DNA from: Limosilactobacillus caviae
GTDB lineage: Bacteria > Bacillota > Bacilli > Lactobacillales > Lactobacillaceae
Direction of reading: 5' to 3'
Assembly: GCF_014635905.1 (NCBI RefSeq)
Contig: NZ_BMDS01000005.1
Coordinates: 124,001-188,000 of the forward strand
Length of the DNA stretch: 64,000 nucleotides
Shown: in pieces, positions 1 to 7,452 of the stretch
Layout of the letters: the number at the start of each line of letters is the position of its first letter
Numbering within the stretch: the stretch's first letter is position 1
The notes under the pieces: generated by a model
What the model was told of the DNA's origin: nothing
The model's input: the letters and a program-made list of their open reading frames with translations, nothing else
The model's database searches: none
Position numbers and translations under genes: made by a program

Positions 1-569
1 GTGATGAGATTTATAGCGAGTTGAATTATGATGGCGAATATTCTAGCATGGCTAAGGTGATTCCAGAACAGACGATCCTCGCAAACGGCTTTTCTAAATC
101 ATATGCTATGACAGGCTGGCGGATCGGATACCTTTGTGCGCCAGCTAAAGTGACTGACTTATTATTTAAGGTTCATGCTTTTGCCGTAACGGATATTGCA
201 ACGTTTGTTCAGGATGCTGCAGAGGCGGCTCTAAAGGCTGGGGACGAGGCAACAAAGGAGATGGACGCTCAGTACATTAAGCGGCGTGACTACATGTATA
301 AGCGCCTTACAGAAATGGGCTTTGAATGTAGTCAGCCAATGGGTGCATTCTATATCTTTGCAAAGATTCCATCGTTTCTTGATCAAGATGATAATAAGCT
401 GATTTATCAACTAGCTAATGATGCTAAAGTTGCGGTAACAGCCGGATCAAACTTTGGCAAGGGCGGTGAAGGATATCTTCGTTTTAGCTATGCAACAGGT
501 ATGGATCAGATTAAAGAGGGGATGGACCGCCTCGCAGCCTTTTGTAAAAAAGAACAAGGCAATAAATAA
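1..569 (+). CDS. PLP-dependent class I/II aminotransferase, C-terminal part
   Basis: The open frame runs in from the left edge (first full codon at base 3, reading DEIYSEL) and stops at 567-569. DEIYSEL and the downstream NGFSKSYAMTGWR segment are typical of fold-type I aminotransferases of the aspartate/aromatic (AspC/AraT/PatA) group. The PLP-binding lysine is the K of FSKSY, codon 96-98. Such enzymes move amino groups between amino acids and 2-oxoacids in the cytoplasm. About 190 residues are present; a full protein is usually near 390, so the N-terminal half lies upstream. Which amino acid it prefers cannot be read from this part. A hairpin terminator follows directly. Confidence 0.93.
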   Translation, partial: DEIYSELNYDGEYSSMAKVIPEQTILANGFSKSYAMTGWRIGYLCAPAKVTDLLFKVHAFAVTDIATFVQDAAEAALKAGDEATKEMDAQYIKRRDYMYKRLTEMGFECSQPMGAFYIFAKIPSFLDQDDNKLIYQLANDAKVAVTAGSNFGKGGEGYLRFSYATGMDQIKEGMDRLAAFCKKEQGNK

Positions 570-574
570 AAAGA

Positions 575-611
575 AAAGAGACAGCGGTGTTAAAAACATC
601 TCTGTCTCTTT
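575..611. terminator. Bidirectional rho-independent terminator
   Basis: A 10-bp inverted repeat, AAAGAGACAG (575-584) and CTGTCTCTTT (602-611), lies between the aminotransferase gene and a convergent small gene. The minus-strand reading ends in a better T-rich tail than the plus reading, so it can serve both genes. Confidence 0.75.
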
Positions 612-640
612 AAGTATATAAGTGAATTGCTTCAAAAAAG

Positions 641-766
641 TTATTCGCTCAGTTTCTTGGCGTCAGCATCAATCTTTGCAAAACCAGAACCATCTGGTTT
701 CTTGCTGCCACGCTTTTCCATAGCTTTACGAGCCATTTCCTTACGTTCTTGCTTACTAAGTGCCAT
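641..766 (-). CDS. Small charged protein of unknown function (41 aa)
   Basis: An open frame on the minus strand encodes 41 residues starting MALSKQERKEMARKAMEKR, followed by a Gly/Lys-rich middle and ending KKLSE. The protein is strongly basic at the N-terminus, has no Cys and no membrane segment. Coding is supported by a purine-rich GAGGCGAAG ribosome site upstream of ATG 766, by a well-spaced minus-strand promoter (TTGCAT, 16 nt, TATAAT) with a hairpin at the presumed RNA 5' end, and by the shared terminator at 575-611. I do not recognise a function; I recall similar small proteins only loosely from lactobacilli. Confidence 0.7.
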   Translation of the reverse strand: MALSKQERKEMARKAMEKRGSKKPDGSGFAKIDADAKKLSE

Positions 767-801
767 AAATAACTTCGCCTCTTTTTCTGAAACGCTTCAA
801 C

Positions 802-867
802 AACAGTTATTTAAGAAAGATAAAATAACTGTTACTAATATTATAGTTCAGTCTATAAAAAATGCAA
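802..867 (-). promoter_or_regulatory. Promoter and 5' hairpin of the 41-aa gene
   Basis: On the minus strand, a TTGCAT -35 box (862-867) and TATAAT -10 box (840-845) are 16 nt apart. Transcription would start near 833, exactly where an 11-bp inverted repeat begins (AACAGTTATTT at 802-812 and its complement at 823-833). The mRNA would therefore begin with a hairpin, which could stabilise it or be a protein-binding dyad. Confidence 0.6.
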
Positions 868-905
868 TAAACATCATTATCTACGGTAGAGTTCATAAAA
901 GAAGG

Positions 906-937
906 TTGACTTTTATGATGAATATCGTTAATATAAT
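906..937 (+). promoter_or_regulatory. Probable promoter of the T-box leader
   Basis: TTGACT at 906-911 is followed by TTAATA (928-933, spacing 16) overlapping a TATAAT (932-937, spacing 20). It is the best promoter candidate upstream of the T-box RNA. The choice of -10 box is uncertain. Confidence 0.45.
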
Positions 938-980
938 TAAAACTAAATTAAAATATTGTTAGAAAAGATGAGTAGTTATT

Positions 981-1225
981 TTACGACCTATACAGAGAGC
1001 CATGGTAGCTGAGAGATGGCAGGAACCGAAATAATGAAGATGGTCTTTAGTTAATTGAGAGAATGAGCTTGGTTAAAGGTAAGTTCTCTACGGGGTAGCA
1101 GCCGTTATCCATGCTTCTAATTTCAAGGTGAGATTAGAATTGAGGGTACTTTTTGTACTAAAGACAGGGTGGTAACGCGTTATTAACGTCCCTAAGAGCA
1201 CGGCATGGTTGTTCTTAGGGACGTT
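981..1225 (+). promoter_or_regulatory. T-box riboswitch leader, probably methionyl-tRNA responsive
   Basis: The conserved T-box AGGGTGGTAACGCG lies at 1166-1179 and overlaps the start of a strong terminator (AACGTCCCTAAGA 1185-1197 pairing with 1213-1225, then a T run). In the TGGT at 1170-1173 the variable base is T, which fits a tRNA ending ACCA. Upstream, GACC (985-988) can pair with GGTC (1042-1045) and GCCAT (999-1003) with ATGGC (1016-1020), giving a Stem I whose 3' internal loop carries ATG at 1034-1036 followed by A. That suits a Met specifier and the downstream metQ-msrA genes. The T-box call is firm; the specifier is inferred from pairing and context. Confidence 0.88.
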
Positions 1226-1258
1226 TTTCTTTTCTGGCATAAAGGAGGATTAAATAGA

Positions 1259-2110
1259 ATGAAACGAAAGAGAAGGACAGGGTTGATTATTTCAGTTATT
1301 TTGGCAATTGTTGTGGTGGTTGGTATTGCCGGGATAGTCCACCAACGTTTTGGTAAAACTTCAACTACAACCGTTCGCTTGGGATTAGTTGGGACAGATT
1401 CAGAGCCGGTATGGGATAATGTTCGGAAAAGATTGAAAAAGCAGGGGATTAATATTGAATATGTGATTTTTAATGATTATGTTCAACCAGACGTGGCACT
1501 GAAAGACGGAAAAATTGATATGCATTCTTGTCTTACTCGGTATTACTTTGAATCCTATAATAAGCAACAGAATGCGCACTTAACAGCAATTGGTAATACT
1601 GTGATCTCCCCGTTAGGACTATATTCACAAAAATATAAAAAATTACAGGATTTGCCTAATGGAGCAACGATTGCGATTCCAAACGAACCGACAACACTAG
1701 GGCGGGGGTTGAACGTATTACAATCAGCAGGACTAATTAAAGTAAAGAAAGATAGTGGAATTAAACCATCGTTGAAGGATATTACGAGTAATCCACGCAA
1801 TTTGCAATTTAAGGAAGTTGATCCGGCCACAGCTGCACGGGCCTTGAATTCTGTTGACGCGGCGATAATAAATGGAAATTACGCAGTAGCAGCTAACCTC
1901 AATCCAAAGAAAGATTCGATTTATTTGGAACCAATCAATAAAGCAGCAAAGCCATATGTCAATATAATTGCAGTTCAAGAGAAAAATAAGGATAATGAGG
2001 TTTATAAAAAGGTTGTAGCGGCCTATCAAACAGAGCAAACGAAACAAGCAATTGAAAAAACTTACAAGGGCGCTCAAGAAGCAGCATGGCCAATCTATGG
2101 TCGCAATTAA
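1259..2110 (+). CDS. metQ: MetQ-like methionine ABC transporter substrate-binding protein
   Basis: The 283-residue product belongs to the NlpA/MetQ family of periplasmic-type binding proteins that capture methionine for the MetNI ABC transporter at the outer face of the membrane. ATG 1259 is chosen because AAAGGAGG (1241-1248) is well spaced, whereas an upstream in-frame GTG at 1205 lies within the leader terminator. Residues about 8-27 form one hydrophobic segment, followed by [17 protein letters not shown], the usual start of the mature domain. Unusually there is no lipobox cysteine, so anchoring would be by an uncleaved helix or the protein is secreted. metN and metI are not nearby. The T-box upstream supports the methionine role. 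Confidence 0.85.
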   Translation: MKRKRRTGLIISVILAIVVVVGIAGIVHQRFGKTSTTTVRLGLVGTDSEPVWDNVRKRLKKQGINIEYVIFNDYVQPDVALKDGKIDMHSCLTRYYFESYNKQQNAHLTAIGNTVISPLGLYSQKYKKLQDLPNGATIAIPNEPTTLGRGLNVLQSAGLIKVKKDSGIKPSLKDITSNPRNLQFKEVDPATAARALNSVDAAIINGNYAVAANLNPKKDSIYLEPINKAAKPYVNIIAVQEKNKDNEVYKKVVAAYQTEQTKQAIEKTYKGAQEAAWPIYGRN

Positions 2111-2127
2111 GAAAGGATGTAATTATT

Positions 2128-2652
2128 ATGAGTTTAGATACAGCGATATTTGCAGGTGGGTGTTTCTGGTGCATGGTCAAACCTTTCGATACTTATCCTG
2201 GTATTGAAAAAGTAGAATCAGGATATACTGGTGGTCATGTTGCAAATCCTACTTATGAGCAAGTTTGTTCAGGAACAACGGGGCATACTGAAGCGGTAAA
2301 GATTACTTTTGATCCCACTAAGGTCTCATATAAGGATCTTGTTGAAATTTACTGGCATCAGACGGACCCGACAGACGCGAGTGGTCAGTTTCAAGATCGT
2401 GGCGATAATTATCGGCCGGTAATCTTTGTAAAGGATGAAGAACAACGGCGAATTGCAGAAGAATCTAAAAAGGACCTCCAAAAAAGCGGCCAATTTGGTA
2501 ACGATAAGATTGTGACAACGATTGAGGATGCACAACCATTTTATCTTGCAGAAGATTATCACCAAGATTTTTATAAAAAGAATCCGCAACGATTTGCCTT
2601 AGAAGAAGCAGGCGGGCGTCAACAGTTTGTTGAAAAACATTGGAAAAAGTAA
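2128..2652 (+). CDS. msrA: Peptide-methionine (S)-S-oxide reductase MsrA
   Basis: This 174-residue protein reduces methionine-S-sulfoxide in proteins, repairing oxidative damage in the cytoplasm. The MsrA signature GCFWC is at residues 11-15, with catalytic Cys12, followed by ESGYTGG and the GHTEAV segment; length fits the family. The start at ATG 2128 follows GAAAGGATG; a longer frame beginning at 2086 runs back into metQ and lacks a ribosome site. The gene is 17 nt after metQ and under the same T-box, tying methionine uptake to methionine repair. No MsrB domain is fused and none is seen in the window. Confidence 0.95.
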   Translation: MSLDTAIFAGGCFWCMVKPFDTYPGIEKVESGYTGGHVANPTYEQVCSGTTGHTEAVKITFDPTKVSYKDLVEIYWHQTDPTDASGQFQDRGDNYRPVIFVKDEEQRRIAEESKKDLQKSGQFGNDKIVTTIEDAQPFYLAEDYHQDFYKKNPQRFALEEAGGRQQFVEKHWKK

Positions 2653-2654
2653 TT

Positions 2655-2969
2655 ATGAGAGATAAACAAGCAATTAAAGACGACATCGTCAAACAATTAT
2701 CAACAGTTATTGACCCCGAACTTCATATTGATATTGTTAATTTGGGCCTTGTTTATACAATTGATCTTGATAACGATGGGATATGTTTAATTGAAATGAC
2801 CTTAACGACAATGGGATGTCCGTTGACCAATGTTTTAGCTGACATGGTGGTTAAAGCAGTCAAGAAGGTGCCTGAAGTAAAAAATGTCGATGTAGAATTT
2901 GTATGGGAACCGGTCTGGACAATTGATCGAATGAGTCGTTTCGCTAAATTATCACTCGGTGTTCATTGA
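2655..2969 (+). CDS. MIP18/DUF59-family Fe-S cluster assembly protein
   Basis: The 104-residue product has the DUF59 pattern: DPE at residues 20-22, NLGLVY at 29-34 and TTMGCPL with Cys55. Relatives (SufT, PaaD and CIA2-like proteins) help mature iron-sulfur proteins, apparently by handling cluster or metal through this cysteine. Start ATG 2655 is two bases after the msrA stop, and the end of msrA (GGAAAAAG) would be its ribosome site; an upstream TTG at 2640 is less likely. It closes the T-box operon. A link between Fe-S assembly and methionine supply is inference only. Confidence 0.82.
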   Translation: MRDKQAIKDDIVKQLSTVIDPELHIDIVNLGLVYTIDLDNDGICLIEMTLTTMGCPLTNVLADMVVKAVKKVPEVKNVDVEFVWEPVWTIDRMSRFAKLSLGVH

Positions 2970-2991
2970 TATTTAAATATTGGATAAAGGG

Positions 2992-3026
2992 AGAAAAGCT
3001 TTTCAATTTTGAAAGGCTTTTTCTTT
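2992..3026 (+). terminator. Rho-independent terminator after the DUF59 gene
   Basis: AAAAGCTTTTCAA and TTGAAAGGCTTT form a short stem followed by TTTTTCTTTTT, ending the metQ operon. Confidence 0.7.
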
Positions 3027-3144
3027 TTAGAAAGGAAAAGTAATCGAAATATATAAAATTTTTGAAAAAAGTTTAAAAATAGTGGAAAAAGGGTAGTGAA
3101 GTTATTTATTATAATAGATAGTTATTTAGACAAGGAGCATGCTT

Positions 3145-4032
3145 ATGGCGAGTGTAGAAACTAATAGTGATGCGCTTGATGTTACTCAAGCCATCAACCA
3201 ACAAATTATTACAAAAGTAAAGTATTTACGACGCTTTAACGACGCAATTTCAAATCACCGTGATCGGGAAATCTACCAGTTGCTAGATAACCAACGCTAT
3301 GCTAAAGAAATTGAACATCGCGAGCAGCAGCCAAATGATAAGGGTGTAATGAACCTGGTGGACGACTTGGCTGACCAGTTAAGTAATCACCTCAGTGAAA
3401 ACTTAATTAAATACTTAGGCAAGACTTATCCATTTTTCTATTACGAAGAATATCAAACGGGCCATTACCGGATTTATTTTGGCAATTGGTGGGATCGTCG
3501 CCAGTTTGGTGAATTAGATGTGTTAAATGTCCGTTTTTCTTTTGATCAGACGGAATATGAGAAGCTGCGTACTGCTTTCGAACTTTCACGTGATAATAAG
3601 CGTTATAATAGCGAACGAATTAATAAAATTTCTAGTGAAAATGATCGGCTTCAAGACCTTATTGATCATCAACGAGAACGTGAAGAACGCAAAGAAGCAC
3701 TCCAAGAACAGTTAAAAGATATTAGTTCCCGTTCTGGTATTTGGGAATCTAGCCGAAACAAAGAGAGTCGTCAGGAACTTGTGGAGCAATTGCAAAAGCT
3801 GGAAGACCAAGAAGACGAATCTCGTAATGCGGTTCAAACGATCAAAGATAATGAACGCGTTGTATTATCCCTATCTAAGGAAAATACAATTTTAAGTTAT
3901 GAGCAAAAGAGCATTGTCGATACTTTTGGCAGTTTTGAAGATTTTGAACTGGCAAATCGCAACTTATACGCTAATTACTTAGAAAGCTTAAATGAAGCAA
4001 ACGGAAAGCAGGTGGATAGCGATGAGCAATAA
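3145..4032 (+). CDS. Conserved coiled-coil protein of unknown function
   Basis: The product has 295 residues. The first half contains an aromatic-rich stretch (YPFFYYEEYQTGHYRIYFGNWW near residues 95-115, given here only in outline); the second half (about 150-260) is highly charged and predicted by eye to be a long coiled coil, rich in E, R, K and Q. There is no signal peptide or membrane helix. ATG 3145 is preferred over ATG 3139 because AAGGAG (3132-3137) is then 7 nt away rather than 1. A TATAAT at 3110-3115 is a likely -10 box without a clear -35. It overlaps the next gene by 11 nt, so the two are probably co-translated. I do not recognise the family. Confidence 0.85.
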   Translation: MASVETNSDALDVTQAINQQIITKVKYLRRFNDAISNHRDREIYQLLDNQRYAKEIEHREQQPNDKGVMNLVDDLADQLSNHLSENLIKYLGKTYPFFYYEEYQTGHYRIYFGNWWDRRQFGELDVLNVRFSFDQTEYEKLRTAFELSRDNKRYNSERINKISSENDRLQDLIDHQREREERKEALQEQLKDISSRSGIWESSRNKESRQELVEQLQKLEDQEDESRNAVQTIKDNERVVLSLSKENTILSYEQKSIVDTFGSFEDFELANRNLYANYLESLNEANGKQVDSDEQ

Positions 4033-5053
4033 TCGAATCGTGACTTCTCCTAGTGAGCGAGTACAAGCGCTTTCTGATTCATTTAAGGATGTCTTAAGTT
4101 TAGGACAAAAGTATGTTGACTTACTAGATCGATTAGCGCAGACCAAGGATACTAAGGACCTCCTAGCAGCTACAATAAAGTTAACGAAAATGGATTTAGC
4201 AAATGCGTTTGTTAACTTCCCTCCGCATTATAAAGCGGCTGATTACTTTTTGATTTTTATGGACCGCCTTCTGAAAATGCATGGGGATACGGCTGTTAAT
4301 GTTACAGAGAATGAACTAAACCATGAATTTGAGGCAACAATGGCTTCAATCGGTAATGAAGCAATATTTAAATTTGAGATTGATAGTCGCGGTGAGGCAG
4401 CCTTTACTGAACAGAGTCAGCATGAACCTTTGTTTTACCTCAGTTTAGAAGACAAGTTAATGCAATTTAACAATCGTACTTTGGTAAATTACTTCATTAT
4501 ATATGCATTGAATCAGCACACGGATCTTGAGTTACGAGACGCGGTAAAACCATTGATTGATTTTGCTAAGTATCTGCAACAAGACCTTGATTTTACAATT
4601 GACCTCGGTATCCTTGCAACTGCTAACGATCGTCGCTTTATGCTGGATAAGCCGGATCTCCCATTGACTGTAATTGACCGTCTATTTGTTGCAACTGCAG
4701 ATGAAGATTATATGCTAATGAACCTACCACGTAATAATGGGGCTGAATTAATATTAGATCAGGGTACCAAGCTTGATATTGCCTTTGACCCAGATGATTA
4801 TAGTCAAGAGTGGGCCTTTTTAGTTGAAGATCCTGATGAACAGGTTTCATTCTTTGATGTCTTACTTCATTATGGATTAGTTCGTAAATGGTACTTGGCA
4901 GACCGCGATTCGTTAGCTGTTAGGACAGATCATATGGAAATAGCCGATGATGAAGAAGCGGTGCCTGATAGTGCTAGTTTGGCAGTAGATCAATCTGATG
5001 AAGAAGCAGAGGTAACAACGAAGAAAGACGATTCAGAAGAAAATGATGAATAA
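4022..5053 (+). CDS. Conserved protein of unknown function with acidic C-terminal tail
   Basis: A 343-residue cytoplasmic protein starts at ATG 4022, 5 nt after AGGTGG and inside the end of the preceding gene. The body (about residues 1-300) looks globular and mixed alpha/beta with no motif I can name. The last 40 or so residues are strongly acidic (DDEEAVPD, DQSDEEAEV, DDSEENDE), a feature of proteins that mimic nucleic acid or bind basic partners, though this is only a composition argument. Its overlap with the upstream coiled-coil gene suggests the two products act together. No catalytic motif is visible. Confidence 0.85.
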   Translation: MSNNRIVTSPSERVQALSDSFKDVLSLGQKYVDLLDRLAQTKDTKDLLAATIKLTKMDLANAFVNFPPHYKAADYFLIFMDRLLKMHGDTAVNVTENELNHEFEATMASIGNEAIFKFEIDSRGEAAFTEQSQHEPLFYLSLEDKLMQFNNRTLVNYFIIYALNQHTDLELRDAVKPLIDFAKYLQQDLDFTIDLGILATANDRRFMLDKPDLPLTVIDRLFVATADEDYMLMNLPRNNGAELILDQGTKLDIAFDPDDYSQEWAFLVEDPDEQVSFFDVLLHYGLVRKWYLADRDSLAVRTDHMEIADDEEAVPDSASLAVDQSDEEAEVTTKKDDSEENDE

Positions 5054-5085
5054 TTGTTACTGCTTTTTTGTTGTGGAGGCAAAAG

Positions 5086-5592
5086 ATGTTAGATATTACT
5101 AAAATGCTTCACCAAATCATTGACTTAGAATTAAAAATTGATGATGAAAAAGAATTGTTAATTGGCCCGGAAGTACGAAAGCAAACTATTTTTCTTGATC
5201 TTGATATTTCCTTATCTGATATGGCTGAGGCCGCTGGCTGGTATAAAGTTATTAATCCAAGTGAAGTAGATGAAAAGAAATTATTAAAAGCGTATGCCGA
5301 ATCAATGGGGCTATTTCTTCTATTTAGCGCTAAAATGCAATGGACACATTTGGTAGTATTAGATGAGAAAGCCTGGCGACGTGTTGCTGATGCGAAAAGG
5401 GCGACCAAATTAGCTGATTTAAATAAATCCTACTTGGCGATTAAACACTTTTTAAGTGATGCATACTTTAATCATCAACAAGAAAGTTATCGTCATGCTT
5501 GGCATCTCTTATTAAAAATGGGGATCGTTGACTGGAAATTAACGCCTAAACAAATAACAAAGGCTTACCAAGCAATGATTGATCAATACTAA
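5086..5592 (+). CDS. Small all-helical protein, possibly a degenerate dimeric dUTPase relative
   Basis: The 168-residue product starts at ATG 5086, 6 nt after GGAGG. Segments MAEAAGWYK, LLKAYAESMGLFLLF and the ending ITKAYQAMIDQY resemble in order the all-alpha dimeric dUTPase fold (ELxELANExxxFKYW, EEYVDGLHFLLS, AYxxKN). If so, most metal-binding Glu/Asp of the first two motifs are replaced, and the protein would not be an active dUTPase. This is a by-eye similarity and could be wrong. The gene lies 32 nt after the acidic-tail gene and is closed by a strong terminator, making a three-gene operon. Confidence 0.75.
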   Translation: MLDITKMLHQIIDLELKIDDEKELLIGPEVRKQTIFLDLDISLSDMAEAAGWYKVINPSEVDEKKLLKAYAESMGLFLLFSAKMQWTHLVVLDEKAWRRVADAKRATKLADLNKSYLAIKHFLSDAYFNHQQESYRHAWHLLLKMGIVDWKLTPKQITKAYQAMIDQY

Positions 5593-5611
5593 AATAACAT
5601 TATGATCACGA

Positions 5612-5648
5612 AAAAGGGTGCGAGATAATTGTTATCTCGCACCCTTTT
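5612..5648. terminator. Strong rho-independent terminator
   Basis: A perfect 17-bp stem (AAAAGGGTGCGAGATAA at 5612-5628 with its complement at 5632-5648) with a 3-nt loop and T/A-rich flanks lies between convergent genes and can act in both directions. Confidence 0.85.
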
Positions 5649-5666
5649 GTTGAACGGAATATAAGA

Positions 5667-5801
5667 TTAAGCTTTTCGATCTCGTAAGTGACTGGTAGTA
5701 GCGCCATGTTTGCCACTCTCTTGGTTGTTGAGGCTGCCGAACATGAACTCACCAATTACTGACGCAACCAAAATTAAAACAATAATAAAAAATGGTAGCA
5801 T
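5667..5801 (-). CDS. Small membrane protein (44 aa)
   Basis: A minus-strand frame encodes MLPFFIIVLILVASVIGEF followed by a polar, basic tail ending HLRDRKA. Residues 3-17 form one hydrophobic helix long enough to insert in the membrane, with the charged tail probably on the cytoplasmic side. The ribosome site GAGGTGA is 5 nt before ATG 5801, and the strong terminator at 5612-5648 lies just downstream, both supporting a real gene. No family is recognised. Confidence 0.72.
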   Translation of the reverse strand: MLPFFIIVLILVASVIGEFMFGSLNNQESGKHGATTSHLRDRKA

Positions 5802-5954
5802 AATAATCACCTCAAAAAGCAATCTCTATATACATTATTATTAAATAAGTCCATTTTTGCAATCAATTTGTAACATGAGATGAGCTATTTAATAAAATAT
5901 TAAAAAATAATAAGAGAACCGCAACTGCGATAGGCCATTATTAGTTTTAAAATA

Positions 5955-5982
5955 GAAAAGAGGCTGAGATATTTCCCAACCT
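5955..5982 (-). terminator. Terminator of the tRNA-Arg transcript
   Basis: On the minus strand AGGTTGGGA pairs with TCTCAGCCT (G-U pairs allowed) and is followed by a T-rich tail, just downstream of the tRNA. Between 5802 and 5954 I see nothing else of note. Confidence 0.6.
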
Positions 5983-6007
5983 TTTTTTGTAAGTACATTA
6001 TGAAAAA

Positions 6008-6081
6008 TGGAGCGAGCGAGACTTGAACTCGCAACCCTCGGTTTAGAAGACCGATGCTCTATCCAGTTGAGCTACCGCTCC
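6008..6081 (-). tRNA. tRNA-Arg (anticodon UCU)
   Basis: The minus strand folds into a full cloverleaf of 74 nt: acceptor GGAGCGG/TCGCTCC (one G-U pair), D arm GCTC/GAGC, anticodon stem TCGGT/ACCGA with loop CTTCTAA (anticodon TCT), variable loop GGGTT, T arm GCGAG/CTCGC with loop TTCAAGT, and discriminator A. CCA is not encoded. It reads AGA/AGG arginine codons. Confidence 0.95.
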
Positions 6082-6174
6082 AGACAGATTTAAGTATATA
6101 ATTTTAAACTAAACTTTGTCAATAACAAAAAAACTGATTATAAATAAATTATTAATATAAAGCTAGTTATTTCA

Positions 6175-6204
6175 TTGACAAAACGCTTTCATAACAACTA
6201 TACT
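6175..6204 (+). promoter_or_regulatory. Promoter of the TetR gene, with a weak cre-like site
   Basis: TTGACA (6175-6180) and TATACT (6199-6204) are 18 nt apart. The sequence at 6178-6191 matches the catabolite-responsive element consensus at 12 of 14 positions, failing at the first two bases. It overlaps the -35 box and spacer, so CcpA repression is possible but unproven. Confidence 0.7.
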
Positions 6205-6267
6205 TTAAATTAGTAGAAGTACGAAAGCGGAAAGGACTTAAGCTGTATATGGAAGGATGATGATTAA

Positions 6268-6900
6268 ATGGCTGCTAATAAGACAGATCCGCGTGTAATA
6301 AAAACACGTAATAGTCTGCGTAAAGCTCTTGTATATCTGATGAGACGTGAAAAGCTTGAAGATATTAGCGTCCAAAAGATTACTGAAACTGCCAACATCA
6401 CCCGCGGGACCTTCTATCTACACTACAAGGACAAACATGATTTTATTAAATCAGCAATTCAAGAGATTATTGATGATTTCTTCAGCCAAGTAATGATTGA
6501 TAGTAATTGGTCGAAAGAACAAACGGTGCAGGTATTTTCACTCCGCAAGGCGTTTCAGTATATCGAAAACGATGCCGATATTTTTGATGTTCTATTGAAT
6601 AATGAAAAGAATAACTTCTTTTATGAGCAACTTTATAATCGGCTGGCAAATGAAATGACGCATTTTAATGAGCAGGTTAATAAAAACCAGCAGTTAGAAG
6701 TTCCATTAAATTTGCAGATTTCCTTCGTTGATTCAGCGTTTTTAGGATTAGTAAGTCGCTGGTTAGAAGATGGTATGATTTACACCCCACGATACATGAC
6801 TCAAAGTGTGGCAAAAATGTTGGATCAATTTAGCGGTGACAGTATTTCCTTGGTTAATTTCTTTAACGGTGAAAAAGAAGCAACCTTAGAGGAAATATAA
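6268..6900 (+). CDS. TetR/AcrR-family transcriptional regulator
   Basis: The 210-residue product starts with a TetR-type helix-turn-helix (about residues 10-60): LVYLMRREKLEDISVQKIT, then TRGTFYLHYKDKHDFIKS, the family's recognition helix signature. The remaining 150 residues form the variable ligand-binding and dimerisation part. It would bind a palindromic operator as a dimer and release it on binding a ligand, but target and ligand cannot be told. The gene stands alone with its own promoter and terminator; neither neighbour (a tRNA and the L21 operon) is an obvious target. ATG 6268 follows GGAAGGATGATG. Confidence 0.92.
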   Translation: MAANKTDPRVIKTRNSLRKALVYLMRREKLEDISVQKITETANITRGTFYLHYKDKHDFIKSAIQEIIDDFFSQVMIDSNWSKEQTVQVFSLRKAFQYIENDADIFDVLLNNEKNNFFYEQLYNRLANEMTHFNEQVNKNQQLEVPLNLQISFVDSAFLGLVSRWLEDGMIYTPRYMTQSVAKMLDQFSGDSISLVNFFNGEKEATLEEI

Positions 6901-6915
6901 CGTTTACCGCAATTT

Positions 6916-6955
6916 AAGAGGATGGGAAAATAGTTTTTTCCATTCCCTTATTTTT
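6916..6955 (+). terminator. Rho-independent terminator after the TetR gene
   Basis: GAGGATGGGAAAA and TTTTTCCATTCCCTT can pair with small mismatches and are followed by ATTTTTATTTT. Confidence 0.65.
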
Positions 6956-6990
6956 ATTTTGCATTAATTAAATCTCTGGGCAAATTAGAG

Positions 6991-7019
6991 TTGACGAAAA
7001 GAGGAATATTTGATATTAT
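6991..7019 (+). promoter_or_regulatory. Promoter of the rplU operon
   Basis: TTGACG (6991-6996) and TATTAT (7014-7019) are 17 nt apart, about 110 nt before the rplU start. Confidence 0.75.
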
Positions 7020-7024
7020 ACAAA

Positions 7025-7120
7025 CGTTGTATTTGTGAACCAACAACTACAACCGCACGTTACTAAGTTAAAAGCCATTTTAGCTGCTTGGAACGGCGAG
7101 TCTTAGATACTAAGGAGGTG
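7025..7120 (+). promoter_or_regulatory. L21 leader RNA (ribosomal protein autoregulation)
   Basis: The roughly 100-nt untranslated leader between promoter and rplU sits where Firmicutes carry the L21 leader, a structured element thought to let the operon sense free ribosomal protein. The ACCAACAACTACAACCGCACG start and the GGCGAGTC segment near 7095 are in keeping with it. The identification is by position and general appearance, not by a covariance model. Confidence 0.6.
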
Positions 7121-7128
7121 CACAAAGT

Positions 7129-7437
7129 ATGTACGCAATTATTGTTACTGGTGGTAAGCAATACAAAGTAGAAGAAGGTGCTTCTATCTACGTTGAAAAG
7201 CTTGAAGCTAAAGAAGGCGACAAGGTAACTTTTGATCAAGTTATCTTTGTCGGTGGAGACGACACTAAGATCGGTACTCCTGTAGTTGACGGTGTTTCTG
7301 TTGAAGGTACTGTTGACAAGCAAGGTAAGGAAAAGAAGGTTGTTACCTTTAAGTACAAACCTAAGAAGCACACTCACACTAAGCAAGGTCACCGTCAACC
7401 TTACACTAAGGTTACTATTAACAAGATTAACGCTTAA
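7129..7437 (+). CDS. rplU: 50S ribosomal protein L21
   Basis: The 102-residue product is full length for bL21, beginning [17 protein letters not shown] and with the basic C-terminal segment [17 protein letters not shown] that contacts 23S rRNA. AAGGAGGTG at 7112-7120 gives a strong start at ATG 7129. It is the first gene of the rplU-prp-rpmA operon, an order conserved across Firmicutes. Confidence 0.98.
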   Translation: MYAIIVTGGKQYKVEEGASIYVEKLEAKEGDKVTFDQVIFVGGDDTKIGTPVVDGVSVEGTVDKQGKEKKVVTFKYKPKKHTHTKQGHRQPYTKVTINKINA

Positions 7438-7452
7438 TGTGGAGGTGAGGTC

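Noticed and set aside
627-962. A + strand frame of 111 codons across 627-962
   Set aside because: It is antisense to the 41-aa gene and its promoter, has no ribosome site and has a codon pattern unlike the neighbours.
1733-2077. Long minus-strand frames inside metQ and msrA
   Set aside because: They mirror strong coding frames on the + strand, lack ribosome sites and give low-complexity hydrophobic products.
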